Below are positions 1 to 8,016 of a DNA stretch of 64,000 bases, one piece after another. The stretch's first letter is position 1, and each line of letters begins with the position of its first letter. The position numbers and the translations under genes are program-made. The stretch covers positions 248,001 to 312,000 of the forward strand of contig NZ_JBHSYQ010000004.1 of assembly GCF_042662225.1 (NCBI RefSeq), given 5' to 3'. The DNA is from Nibribacter roseus. GTDB lineage: Bacteria > Bacteroidota > Bacteroidia > Cytophagales > Hymenobacteraceae. The notes below the pieces were generated by a model, which saw only the letters and a program-made list of their open reading frames with translations, ran no database searches and was not told the origin of the DNA.

Positions 1-387
1 ATTGTCAATGGTGCCGGGGCAACCTATAATAGGAACGCCGTATTCTTGATGGAATATTTGGGCACCGGTAAAAGTACCGTTCCCGCCAATGGCTACAATC
101 CCCTCTATTCCAAACTTAGAAATCTGGTCATAAGCTTTTTTTCTGCCTTCGGGAGTCTGGAATTCCATACAGCGGGCCGATTTAAGAATGGTGCCCCCTT
201 TTTGGATGGTATTGCTGACAGAATGGGAAAACAGGCGGTAAATTTCGCCCTGAATCATTCCGTTATATCCACGGCCAATGCCGTATACTTCTAATTTATG
301 GTAAACTGCCGTTCGTACCACCGCACGAATACAGGCATTCATTCCCGGAGCGTCTCCTCCGGACGTAAACACACCTATTTTTTTCAT
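1..387 (-). CDS. pfkA: ATP-dependent 6-phosphofructokinase, N-terminal part
   Basis: This is the first 129 codons of phosphofructokinase; the rest lies beyond the left edge. It makes fructose 1,6-bisphosphate in cytoplasmic glycolysis. Translating the minus strand from the ATG at 385-387 gives the N-terminal GGDAPGMNA phosphate-binding loop, a KGGTIL segment and the PGTIDN substrate/catalytic motif, in the family order. Gly rather than Lys before TIDN fits the ATP-dependent type. One oddity is that the usual GGDG Mg-nucleotide motif reads GGNG here. The gene is divergent from the TerB-like gene. The family call is very secure; I cannot judge completeness because of the truncation. Confidence 0.95.
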   Translation of the reverse strand, partial: MKKIGVFTSGGDAPGMNACIRAVVRTAVYHKLEVYGIGRGYNGMIQGEIYRLFSHSVSNTIQKGGTILKSARCMEFQTPEGRKKAYDQISKFGIEGIVAIGGNGTFTGAQIFHQEYGVPIIGCPGTIDN

Positions 388-620
388 GTATCTTAAGGAA
401 CTAGTCAGCAAAGTACGGCAATAAGAAAGAAAACTCAAGCTTTTTTGCATAAACCCCCATCAGAACTACCCTTTACAGCCCCCAAACGCTTATCTGCAAA
501 AAATGAGATATTCGTGTCATTACAACTTTTTAAAGCCTATTTTGCAGGAAAATCAACATTTCCTAAGCTGGGTTTAGCTTTTTTTTTGATATTTTCGTAA
601 ATTATTGAGTATAAAAGTGC

Positions 621-650
621 TTGTGCAACAGTTATGCAAATTTTGTGCAA
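621..650 (+). promoter_or_regulatory. Three 8-bp direct repeats with 11-bp period upstream of the TerB-like gene
   Basis: TTGTGCAA (621-628), TTATGCAA (632-639) and TTGTGCAA (643-650) recur exactly 11 bp apart, so they face the same side of the helix. They end 31 bp before the ATG at 682, in the pfkA/terB-like divergent gap. The spacing suggests a cooperative protein-binding site. No binding protein is known to me. Confidence 0.45.
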
Positions 651-681
651 GCCGTGAAAAAATTTCCACTTACAAACTTCA

Positions 682-1122
682 ATGTCATCTATGTTTTCAA
701 TATTTGAGAGTGAAGAAACCAAGCGGCTGAAAAGTCACATCATCAATTTAGGTGCCCTGGCAAAAATTGATGGTCATTTAGATGCCTCGGAGATTGAGCA
801 CATCATTTCTATTGGGCAAAGGAAAGGCATGAAGGCCCAAGATATAAAAGCGTTGCTGGCAGATGCAGGCGACACTAAAATGACCATGCCCAACAATGAC
901 ATTGACCGCTTTGACCAGATTTATGATTTGGTGGAGATGATGCTGGCCGATGGAATTGTGGATGATTCTGAAATGGATTTCTGCCTGGACATAGCCACTA
1001 AAATGGGCTTCCGTAAATCGGTGGTTGGTGTGTTGATCAAAAAGATTACAACTGGGGTAAAAGACGGGATAGACCGTGATGCCATTCTGCGCGACGCCAT
1101 GAACGTGCTGGAGCTGGAGTAG
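682..1122 (+). CDS. TerB-like tellurite-resistance family protein
   Basis: This is a 146-residue soluble, mostly helical protein with no signal peptide. The region from about residue 15 to 145 has the TerB pattern: a helix with LGALAKIDGHLDASE, then ADGIVDDSEMDFC later in the chain. These two acidic D-G-x-(L/V)-D-x-S-E segments correspond to the paired metal-binding loops of TerB-fold proteins. The family is linked to tellurite and stress responses but the biochemical role is unclear. The ATG at 682 leaves a short leader carrying three phased direct repeats. It converges on the lipoprotein gene ending at 1133, only 10 bp away. The family call is fairly sure, function unknown. Confidence 0.7.
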   Translation: MSSMFSIFESEETKRLKSHIINLGALAKIDGHLDASEIEHIISIGQRKGMKAQDIKALLADAGDTKMTMPNNDIDRFDQIYDLVEMMLADGIVDDSEMDFCLDIATKMGFRKSVVGVLIKKITTGVKDGIDRDAILRDAMNVLELE

Positions 1123-1132
1123 CTAAAACAAG

Positions 1133-1750
1133 CTAATCTCCTGCCTCATATTTTTTGAATTTACCGTTCTCATACACGTAGGTAGCAGTATAGTTTTCTG
1201 CCCCTACTGAAACAGCATCGTTAGGGAAAATAAGGTTTTTCTGGGTGCTGTAGTCGTAGTATTTACCGTCTTTTTTTGCCAATGACAGGTAGTATAGGCT
1301 TCTGTTTTTGCCGCCTATATTTTGGAGGGCGTTTCTCTGCAGTACGTGTTCCTCCCAGTCACCTCCTTTGTCTTTTTTAATATACACAATAACAGACGCC
1401 GAATCATTCCTGACAATTTGTACAGCATAATCAGTTCTCTGGTCACCGTTAAAGTCTGCTTGTAGGAAATACGGTCCCTGCTCAGATTCAGGTATACGCT
1501 GGGCATCTACATCTGTAAGGGTAGGGAGTTCCCACTTGCCCTGCCTTTGATTTAAACTTGCTTTTAGCTCCGAAGGCAATTCTTTCTTGATATCTAGGGG
1601 TGGCCCAGTAGTGGTTTCAGTGCCATCTATATTGGCGTTATTCAGTGAATCTATTGTTTGTTCCAGTGCCTGAGACTCATGGGCCATTTGGTCCTCCTTA
1701 GATTTGCAGGCAACAAGCAGCAAGAGCATAAAAATGACAATACGGTTCAT
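1133..1750 (-). CDS. Putative lipoprotein with FG-GAP/VCBS-like segment
   Basis: I start this at the ATG at 1748-1750, giving 205 aa; an ATG three codons upstream is possible but less natural. The N-terminus is a lipoprotein signal (hydrophobic stretch ending LLVAC, lipidated Cys near residue 15), followed by a charged linker. Residues around 95-110 read ADFNGDQRTDYAVQI, the D-x-N-x-D-x-x-x-D calcium-binding pattern of FG-GAP/VCBS repeats. Such proteins are usually anchored in the periplasm or outer membrane. No enzyme motif is visible and the role is unknown. It stands alone downstream of the SLC13-type gene, separated by a hairpin element. Confidence 0.6.
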   Translation of the reverse strand: MNRIVIFMLLLLVACKSKEDQMAHESQALEQTIDSLNNANIDGTETTTGPPLDIKKELPSELKASLNQRQGKWELPTLTDVDAQRIPESEQGPYFLQADFNGDQRTDYAVQIVRNDSASVIVYIKKDKGGDWEEHVLQRNALQNIGGKNRSLYYLSLAKKDGKYYDYSTQKNLIFPNDAVSVGAENYTATYVYENGKFKKYEAGD

Positions 1751-1813
1751 GGCGTGCAAAGGCTGTTTGTGCTTTTGTACGTTGCAAGCCTATAAATGCT
1801 CTATTCCTGAGTG

Positions 1814-1850
1814 TGTTTTTAACCTGTTTTTCAGAAAACAAGCCTAAAAC
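1814..1850. repeat. Intergenic palindromic element, copy 1
   Basis: This is a member of the dispersed family described in the findings. The left arm is degenerate (GTTTTTAACCTGTTTTTC) and the right arm reads AAAACAAGCCTAAAAC. It lies 17 bp past the stop of the SLC13-type gene (minus strand). It has no T-tract. Confidence 0.7.
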
Positions 1851-1866
1851 AATCAGCTATTAGTGC

Positions 1867-3621
1867 TTACGGCCATAAAACCGGTACCAGAAACAGGATG
1901 ATGGTAACCAGAATAAGCGTTAGAGGGGAACCTATCCTCAGAAAGTCTTTGAATGTATATTTTCCAGGGCCATATACAAGTATGCAAGAAGGCTCAAAAG
2001 GTGTAATCAAAGAAACAGATGCTGACAGCATAATAGCAATGGCAAAAGTTCGGGGATTGGCTCCTAATTCAGTTGCAGTTTGCAGGGCAATAGGGAGTAC
2101 TACCAAAGCCGCTGCCGCATTAGACATAGGTTGAGTGAGAAAGACTGTGAGCAGAATAAAGCCCGCCAGAATAAGGGTTATGCCGAAGGGTTCTAGCAGG
2201 TCAACAATCCATTGTGCCAAAAAATGGTCGGCACCCGTGTTTTCCATGGCCAAGCCAAAGGCTGTCATACCACCTATCAAAATGAGCAGCCGCCAGTCAA
2301 TTGATTGGTAGGCCCTGTCAGTAGAGATACACTTAAACAATACAGACATTAGAGCGGCTGACACAAAACTGATGGAAAGCGGCAAAACGCCGGTACTGCC
2401 CAGCAGAATGGCCAAAATAAAAAAGCCCAGAACCAGAATTCCTTTCCGCTCTTTAAACAGAAACGGCTTAAATTCATCTAGCACAGCCAAGTGTTGGTTC
2501 ATTTTAATGTACTCCAAGCGTTCTGCCGAGCCTTGAACTAAGAGCAGATCTCCTAACTGAAGCTGTACGTCGCCTATTTTAGTTCTGATAGTTTCTCCCT
2601 GCCTTGACACGGCCAACACCACCAAGCCAAACCGGCGCAAAAATTCAATTTCCCTGATGCTGCGGGCCATCAAATCTGACTTGCTTGTGATCAGAATTTC
2701 AGCGAGCCTGATGTCTCCGCCTACCAAATCATCTTCTACAATCACATCGGCCCGAATGGAGATTCCTTTGGTTTCCTTCACCTTTATCAGGTCATCCATT
2801 TCACCTTCAACCAGCAAGATGTCGTTCGCGCGAATACGGGTGCGGTAGTCAGGCAAAAAGTTTTCTTTGCTCCGGATAATGTTCAGAATGCGGAACCCCA
2901 TTTTAGAAAGGTCAGAGGCAAAAGCAATTTGACCAATCAGAGGAGAGTCCTCCTGAATGACAATCTCTGTTAAATACGTTTTGATGTTGTACCGTGTGGT
3001 GAGCCCCTGGCTTTTAGCTTCAGGTAGCAGGTAACGGCCAACGGTCATCATGTAGGCAATGCCCACTCCAAATATTATGAGGCCAATACCAGAGAACTCA
3101 AAGAAACTGAAAGGCTCTAGCCCCGCCTTGCTGATGTACCCACTCACCGCTACGTTGGTAGAGGTGCCAATAAGAGTACAGGTTCCGCCCAAAATAGAAG
3201 CGTAGGCCAAGGGCATAAGGTATTTGGAGCTACTGGTCTGCATTCGTTTTGCCACCCCAACCACCGGAGTTACAAACAAGGCGGTAACGGTTGTGTTGTT
3301 CATGAACGCAGATATAATTCCGGGCACAACCATAATGAAAAGGAGCAGGGTAAGAGGGCGATGGCCGGTGTGGCGCATCATCCAGTTTACCAGAAAATCA
3401 AGCACACCGGTGTCCTCCAGCGCGGCGCTTAACACAAATATAGAAGCCAGTATTATGATAAAGTCGCTGCTGAAGCCAGCAAACGCCTCTTCAGGAGTGA
3501 TGATCTTAGTAGTGGTGAGAATGATGAGCAGAATCAGCGTGACCACATCTACAGAGAGTTTCTCTGAGGCGAAGAGGGCTACAGCTGCCAACAGTAAAAA
3601 TAAGACAAGGGCAATCTCCAT
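1867..3621 (-). CDS. SLC13/DASS-type permease with two RCK_C (TrkA-C) domains
   Basis: This is a 584-residue inner-membrane transporter of the divalent anion/sodium symporter superfamily. About five to six hydrophobic helices (residues 1-200) are followed by a cytoplasmic insert with two TrkA-C-like domains (about 205-285 and 290-375), then further helices to the C-terminus. The two halves carry matching motifs, NNTTVTALFVTPVV near residue 108 and SNAAAALVVLPIA near 500, typical of the re-entrant substrate-binding hairpins. Relatives carry sulfate, dicarboxylates or other anions with Na+. The substrate cannot be told from sequence. It is monocistronic, followed by a palindromic element. Confidence 0.85.
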   Translation of the reverse strand: MEIALVLFLLLAAVALFASEKLSVDVVTLILLIILTTTKIITPEEAFAGFSSDFIIILASIFVLSAALEDTGVLDFLVNWMMRHTGHRPLTLLLFIMVVPGIISAFMNNTTVTALFVTPVVGVAKRMQTSSSKYLMPLAYASILGGTCTLIGTSTNVAVSGYISKAGLEPFSFFEFSGIGLIIFGVGIAYMMTVGRYLLPEAKSQGLTTRYNIKTYLTEIVIQEDSPLIGQIAFASDLSKMGFRILNIIRSKENFLPDYRTRIRANDILLVEGEMDDLIKVKETKGISIRADVIVEDDLVGGDIRLAEILITSKSDLMARSIREIEFLRRFGLVVLAVSRQGETIRTKIGDVQLQLGDLLLVQGSAERLEYIKMNQHLAVLDEFKPFLFKERKGILVLGFFILAILLGSTGVLPLSISFVSAALMSVLFKCISTDRAYQSIDWRLLILIGGMTAFGLAMENTGADHFLAQWIVDLLEPFGITLILAGFILLTVFLTQPMSNAAAALVVLPIALQTATELGANPRTFAIAIMLSASVSLITPFEPSCILVYGPGKYTFKDFLRIGSPLTLILVTIILFLVPVLWP

Positions 3622-3925
3622 GGTGGTTGCGCTGGGTTACAATAGTTGGGAGCCTGTGAGAGAGCAAAAGAATTAATAAACCAATAACTGGTACTTACAT
3701 CTATTGGGGAATGGCTTGTTGTCAACAACCACTAGGTAGCGCCAACCGCTGAAAGACATAAGTATGGTGGTAGAGGTATTGCTTCTCAAGATTGTAGTTC
3801 GTTGTGATTTAAAACCTGACGGCATTTTTACTCCGTAAAGTTCAGTTCGTGACTTGTACTCTGTAAGGTGGTAAAAGGTTAAGGGTTTTCTATGCTTGTT
3901 TTAGGCTAATTTTTCAGAAAAGAAG
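3622..3925. other. Gene-free stretch between transporter and aminotransferase
   Basis: These 304 bp lie 5' of the SLC13-type gene and 3' of the aminotransferase gene, both on the minus strand. The only structure I see is the palindromic element at the right end. I find no convincing promoter box and no plausible small gene. Confidence 0.6.
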
Positions 3926-3932
3926 CTAATAA
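3893..3932. repeat. Intergenic palindromic element, copy 2 (overlaps a stop codon)
   Basis: CTTGTTTTAGGCTAATTTTTC pairs imperfectly with GAAAAGAAGCTAATAACG. The right arm contains the TAG stop (3926-3928, minus strand) of the aminotransferase gene, so here the element reaches into coding sequence. It is one of the more degenerate copies. Confidence 0.5.
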
Positions 3933-5119
3933 CGCACGTTTTCACGAATAGCTTCCAAAATTATAGAGCAGGCTTCATCAATTTCGCTCATGGTAATGGT
4001 TAAGGGCGGAGCAATACGCATAGAGTTGTCGCAGAACAAAAACCAGTCAGTGAGTAATCCTTTTAAGATAGCAGTATCAATCACAGCCTTTAAAATAGCA
4101 AAAGATTCAAATTCTACCGCCATCATGAGGCCGCAATTTCTGATTTCCTGAATGGCCGGGTGCACCAGCTGTTGTTTGAACTGCTCCGCTTTTAGGGCAA
4201 CCTCCTTCAATAATCCTTCTGTCTGTATAACCTCTAAGGTAGCCAGAGAAGCGGCGCAGGAAACCGGATGGCCGCCAAATGTGGTGATGTGCCCCAGCAT
4301 TGGGTCATTCTTAAGGCTGTGCATGATCTCACGGCGAGAGATGAACGCGCCAATGGGCATTCCGCCACCCATGCCTTTGGCACAGGTAACAATATCTGGC
4401 ACCACCTCAAATTGCTCAAATGCCCAAAATGTGCCGGTGCGCCCAAAACCACTCTGTATCTCATCCAATATCAATAAAGCACCTACCTCTGTACATCTCT
4501 TCCGGAGTTTTTGCAGATACTCTTTTTGAGGTACCCTAACACCAGCTTCACCTTGTACCGTTTCTAATATAACGGCGGCGGTTCGGTTGGAAATTTGTTC
4601 CAGGTCTTGCTCTGCGTTGTGGCGTATGTGCCGCACGTCTGGCAGCAGCGGCCGGAAGGCTCTCTTGAAACTTTCAGAACCATTGAGCGAGAGTGAACCT
4701 TGGGTGGAGCCGTGGTAGGCATTGTTGAATGCAATCAGCTCAGAACGACCGGTAAACCGTTTCGCCAGTTTACAGGCTCCCTCTACGGCTTCGCTGCCAG
4801 AAGAAACAAAGTACACGTTGTCAAGACCGGGAGGTAAGGTTTGCGACAGGGCGCGCGCCAGTTGCGCCGGCGGCGCTTGCACAATTTCACCGTACACCAT
4901 CAAATGCAGGTATTTGTCAAGCTGCTCCTGTATTGCCTGCAGTACTTTCGGGTGTCTGTGCCCCACATTGCTTACCCCAATTCCTGATATTAAGTCTAAA
5001 AATCGCTCTCCTGCAGGGCCATACATATACACTCCCTCGGCTCGCTCCACTTCTAATAGCAGAGGAAAATCAGTGGTTTGGGCTTGGTGCTGGAGAAATA
5101 ATTGACGGGCTGAAAGCAT
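3926..5119 (-). CDS. Class III PLP-dependent aminotransferase
   Basis: This cytoplasmic enzyme of 397 aa belongs to the acetylornithine/ornithine aminotransferase-like family, transferring an amino group between an omega-amino donor and an oxo-acid. Family marks are SSGSEAVEGACKLAK for cofactor phosphate binding, the LILDEIQSGFGRTG block with the PLP-pairing Asp, and the Schiff-base Lys in TCAKGMGGGMPIGA (about residue 245). The length is normal for the family. Neighbouring genes are not arginine-biosynthetic, so the substrate is unknown and I give no gene symbol. It appears to be a single-gene unit ending in a palindromic element. Confidence 0.88.
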   Translation of the reverse strand: MLSARQLFLQHQAQTTDFPLLLEVERAEGVYMYGPAGERFLDLISGIGVSNVGHRHPKVLQAIQEQLDKYLHLMVYGEIVQAPPAQLARALSQTLPPGLDNVYFVSSGSEAVEGACKLAKRFTGRSELIAFNNAYHGSTQGSLSLNGSESFKRAFRPLLPDVRHIRHNAEQDLEQISNRTAAVILETVQGEAGVRVPQKEYLQKLRKRCTEVGALLILDEIQSGFGRTGTFWAFEQFEVVPDIVTCAKGMGGGMPIGAFISRREIMHSLKNDPMLGHITTFGGHPVSCAASLATLEVIQTEGLLKEVALKAEQFKQQLVHPAIQEIRNCGLMMAVEFESFAILKAVIDTAILKGLLTDWFLFCDNSMRIAPPLTITMSEIDEACSIILEAIRENVRY

Positions 5120-5190
5120 TTTTGTATAAGTTCTTTCAGCGAAGGTACACAGAAAGCTCTAAACTCATGTAGCTAACTAATGGCAGCAAT

Positions 5191-5232
5191 GCTGTTTTGA
5201 AGCTGTTTTATGAAAAAGAGGGCTAAAACAAG
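5191..5232. repeat. Intergenic palindromic element, copy 3
   Basis: GCTGTTTTGAAGCTGTTTTATG pairs with AAAAAGAGGGCTAAAACA, allowing mismatches. It lies between the aminotransferase start and the end of the Spy-like gene, 113 bp past the latter's stop and beyond its own terminator hairpin. Confidence 0.6.
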
Positions 5233-5304
5233 GGAGCAGGGGCAGGTGTATTCAGTAGAGGGAAAGGGGGCAGTGATCTGAAAGACGGTGCGATATCTTC
5301 AGGC

Positions 5305-5335
5305 AACAAAAAAGGAGGCTAATGCCTCCTTTAAA
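5305..5335 (-). terminator. Intrinsic terminator of the sigma/anti-sigma/Spy operon
   Basis: AAAGGAGGC (5311-5319), a 4-base loop and GCCTCCTTT (5324-5332) form a perfect 9-bp stem. Read on the minus strand it is followed by a T-rich run. It starts 12 bp after the stop of the Spy-like gene. Confidence 0.8.
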
Positions 5336-5344
5336 AATATATTG

Positions 5345-5803
5345 TTAACGCCTGGAAGACGTTTGCAGCCGCTCTAGAAGCAGTTTGGTGAATTCACGTT
5401 CAGAGCGGTAAAGCAGGGCCAATTGCTTTGGTGAAATGACCCGCAGGTACCGATCCATGTACTCATTATCTAAATCCAATTCCCGCTGACGGTAAGACAA
5501 TCGGGTTTCCAAACTGGCCTTTACTTGTTCGTTACTTTGGTTGTTCAGGTTTTCTTCACGGAGCGATCGTAGCTTTCGCTTCAATTCATACCTTTTTGTA
5601 TTGTACTCATTGTAAATAGGCCAGAAACGCTGCGCCTGCTCAGGGGTTAGGCTAAGTTTTTCTGTAATGAAGGCAATTTTGGCATTTTCAATCTTCTCAA
5701 GACGTGCTTTCTTCTCTTCCGGAGTTTCTTTGTATTTTTGAGCTTGTGCCATAGTTCCCCATAAAAGAAGAACCAACAGGGGAAATAGTGATTTAATATT
5801 CAT
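5345..5803 (-). CDS. Spy/CpxP-like periplasmic protein
   Basis: This 152-residue protein has a clear signal peptide (cleavage after AQA near residue 22). The rest is a highly charged alpha-helix-rich region containing LSLTPEQAQRFWPIYNEY, the LTxxQ-type motif of Spy/CpxP and related stress proteins. Relatives are periplasmic chaperones or sensors of envelope or metal stress. The start overlaps the end of the anti-sigma-like gene by 11 bp, so the two are probably translationally coupled. Its place as third gene after an ECF sigma factor suggests an envelope-stress module in which it may act as sensor or effector. Confidence 0.7.
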   Translation of the reverse strand: MNIKSLFPLLVLLLWGTMAQAQKYKETPEEKKARLEKIENAKIAFITEKLSLTPEQAQRFWPIYNEYNTKRYELKRKLRSLREENLNNQSNEQVKASLETRLSYRQRELDLDNEYMDRYLRVISPKQLALLYRSEREFTKLLLERLQTSSRR

Positions 5804-6260
5804 CTCTAAGCAGTGATTCAGTTACGTTTTTATCTTCCAACAGCTCCATGGCGGCATCTAAATTAACATCTTCGCGCCTCACTTCAATAAACTCCAGTCT
5901 ATGCGGTGGTGAAACAGCGGCAAACTCTGCCAGTTCGGCGGCATCTAAATCTGACTGGTGGAGTAGGTACTGCTCAATTTCAGTGTCAGAAACTGAAGCC
6001 AAAGAAGTGTCTGACGAACTACTGATGGTGCTAAAGGTGTAAGTTGCCAAAAAGGCTATCACAAATACCAGGGCCATAGTGGCTGCAGCAAAAGCCGGCC
6101 GTAGTTTCTTCACCCAAGACCACGGAGCCGTAACGCCCACCGGACTGGCATACGCAGTGCGTTCCATGATGCGGGTAGGTAATTGGTCAAAGTACCGGCT
6201 GGGGGTAGTAAAGCCGTGTTCTTTGGGCACTCCATTCATGTTCATCTCTTTCTCTTCCAT
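5793..6260 (-). CDS. Putative membrane anti-sigma factor
   Basis: I chose the ATG at 6258-6260 (155 aa) because the longer reading would need a TTG start. The protein has a soluble N-terminal part (about 1-60), one transmembrane helix (about 65-85, AAATMALVFVIAFLATYTF), and a C-terminal periplasmic part rich in acidic residues. Single-pass topology and position directly after an ECF sigma gene (38 bp gap) match anti-sigma factors, though the usual zinc-binding HxxxCxxC motif is absent. The name therefore rests on context and topology, not homology I can show. Confidence 0.6.
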   Translation of the reverse strand: MEEKEMNMNGVPKEHGFTTPSRYFDQLPTRIMERTAYASPVGVTAPWSWVKKLRPAFAAATMALVFVIAFLATYTFSTISSSSDTSLASVSDTEIEQYLLHQSDLDAAELAEFAAVSPPHRLEFIEVRREDVNLDAAMELLEDKNVTESLLRDEY

Positions 6261-6298
6261 ACTTATCAATCTGTTAGACAAGGATTAGCGGCTGTGGT

Positions 6299-6838
6299 TT
6301 AATTGTTCTTTAAAAACTCTTCTATTTTTTTTACCGCTATATGATAAGAGGCTTTCAAAGCCCCCACAGAAGTGCCCAATATTTCTGATATCTCTTCATA
6401 CTTGAGATCATCAAAATATTTCATGTTAAAGACCAAGCGTTGCTTTTCAGGCAGACGCAGAAGTGCCTTTTGTAGTTTCAGTTGCACCTCTTCACCAGTA
6501 AAGTGGTCAGAGGAGTCCAGTTTTTCAGCTAATTCAGCAGCCACATCATGCAGGGGCAGGAAAAACCGCTTTTTTTTGGCGCTCAAGAAATTGAGGCACT
6601 CGTTGGTGGCAATTCGGTAAATCCAGGTGTAGAGTTGGGAGTCTTTCCGGAAAGATTCTAAATGGCTCCAGACTTTTACGAAAACTTCCTGTGTCAGGTC
6701 ATCGGCATCGTCGTGGTCAATTACCATTTTACGGACATGCCAATACACTTTCTGCTGATACTTTCGAACCAGTTGGTTGAAGGCCAGATTGCGGGAGTCT
6801 GGGTTCTGGAATTTTTCTAAAATTTCCTTGTCTTCCAA
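6299..6838 (-). CDS. ECF-type RNA polymerase sigma factor
   Basis: This 179-residue protein has sigma region 2 (about 25-95, including DADDLTQEVFVKVW and YTWIYRIATNECLNFL) and region 4 (about 120-175, LPEKQRLVFNMKYFDDLKYEEISEILGTSVGALKASYHIAVKKIEEF). It would direct RNA polymerase to a stress regulon, probably including its own operon. The reading frame closes with a stop two codons upstream of the first usable codon, TTG at 6836-6838, so translation apparently starts at TTG, uncommon in this phylum. It leads the anti-sigma/Spy operon. Confidence 0.9.
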   Translation of the reverse strand: MEDKEILEKFQNPDSRNLAFNQLVRKYQQKVYWHVRKMVIDHDDADDLTQEVFVKVWSHLESFRKDSQLYTWIYRIATNECLNFLSAKKKRFFLPLHDVAAELAEKLDSSDHFTGEEVQLKLQKALLRLPEKQRLVFNMKYFDDLKYEEISEILGTSVGALKASYHIAVKKIEEFLKNN

Positions 6839-6889
6839 ATGTCGTTATCCGTTGTTCGTGATCAGTTGTTCAGAAAGGTTGTAACGGGA

Positions 6890-6943
6890 CGTGCTTCTGT
6901 TTTAGGGCTGATTTCTTAAAAATAGCTCTAAAACAGAAGCACG
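6890..6943. repeat. Intergenic palindromic element, copy 4 (extended arms)
   Basis: The 17-base arms GCTTCTGTTTTAGGGCT and AGCTCTAAAACAGAAGC pair except for one G.T position, extended outward by CGT/ACG. It lies between the split-transketolase C-half gene and the sigma gene, 114 bp past the transketolase stop. Confidence 0.8.
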
Positions 6944-7057
6944 GATTTTTAATTAAACGCTTGTCTAGGTTTTTATTTTGTACCGGAAGAAAAAAACATA
7001 AACAGGCTCTATGAATAATTCAGAAAGTAAAAAGGAAGTAACCTGGCTAAAGGATCA

Positions 7058-8014
7058 CTATTTCTTCCGGCTGATGGCACGTTTCACCGCATCCACAATG
7101 CTGGTTTCATTGAGGCCGTACTTTTCCATCAGTTGATCAGGGGTGCCGCTTTCACCAAAAGTGTCGTTCACCGCCACAAATTCCTGCGGAGTAGGTAATT
7201 CCTGTGCCAGCACTCTAGCTACTGACTCACCTAATCCACCCAGGTAGTTATGTTCTTCAGCGGTCACCACACAACCAGTTTTGCGCACTGAGGCTAAAAT
7301 GGCTTCAGAATCCAAAGGTTTAATAGTGTGGATGTTGATGATTTCTGCGTCTATGCCTTGCTCCGCCAATATTTTGCCGGCTAAAATTGCCTTCCAAACC
7401 AAGTGACCGGTAGCCAGAATGGTTACGTCTTTGCCTTCGTTCAACATAAGGGCTTTGCCAATCTCAAACTTCTGGTCTGCAGGGGTGAAATTAGGTACCA
7501 CCGGGCGGCCAAAGCGCAAGTAAACCGGCCCTTCATATTCAGCAATGGCAATGGTGGCGGCTTTGGTTTGGTTGAAGTCACACGGGTTGATAACCGTCAT
7601 GTGCGGCAACATTTTCATCATGCCTATATCTTCCAGAATCTGGTGGGTAGCACCGTCTTCACCTAGGGTAAGGCCGGCGTGTGAGGCGCAGATTTTCACG
7701 TTTTTTCCTGAATATGCCACCGATTGACGGATTTGGTCATATACCCGGCCAGTAGAGAAGTTAGCGAAAGTACCTGTGAAAGGAATTTTGCCTCCAATAG
7801 TCATACCGGCGGCCAACCCTATCATGTTGGCTTCGGCAATACCTACCTGGAAGAAACGCTCCGGAAATTCTTTGATGAAATCACCCATTTTCAAAGAGCC
7901 CACCAAGTCGGCGCAAAGGGCTACAACATTAGGGTTGGTGCGACCTAATTCTAACAGGCCAGCCCCGAAACCCGAGCGGGTGTCTTTAGATTCTGAGTAA
8001 GGGAAATCCTTCAT
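7058..8014 (-). CDS. Transketolase, C-terminal subunit (split type), copy 1
   Basis: This 318-residue subunit carries the pyrimidine-binding domain (about 10-170, with VGIAEANMIGLAAGM and the SHAGLTLGEDGATHQ block) and the C-terminal transketolase domain (about 190-305). Together with the N-half encoded at 9485-10342 it would form a two-subunit transketolase moving two-carbon units in the cytoplasmic pentose phosphate pathway. The ATG is only 2 bp after the stop of the von Willebrand A gene, so it is surely co-transcribed with it. A near-identical-length paralogue is at 54873-55829 in the xylan locus. Confidence 0.92.
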   Translation of the reverse strand: MKDFPYSESKDTRSGFGAGLLELGRTNPNVVALCADLVGSLKMGDFIKEFPERFFQVGIAEANMIGLAAGMTIGGKIPFTGTFANFSTGRVYDQIRQSVAYSGKNVKICASHAGLTLGEDGATHQILEDIGMMKMLPHMTVINPCDFNQTKAATIAIAEYEGPVYLRFGRPVVPNFTPADQKFEIGKALMLNEGKDVTILATGHLVWKAILAGKILAEQGIDAEIINIHTIKPLDSEAILASVRKTGCVVTAEEHNYLGGLGESVARVLAQELPTPQEFVAVNDTFGESGTPDQLMEKYGLNETSIVDAVKRAISRKK

Positions 8015-8016
8015 TT

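Noticed and set aside
1121..1135. GCTAAAACAAGCTA between the TerB-like and lipoprotein genes
   Set aside because: Resembles half of the palindromic element but there is no second arm.
3224..3676. 150-codon open frame antisense to the SLC13-type transporter
   Set aside because: It mirrors a strong membrane-protein gene and has no plausible start context or domain.
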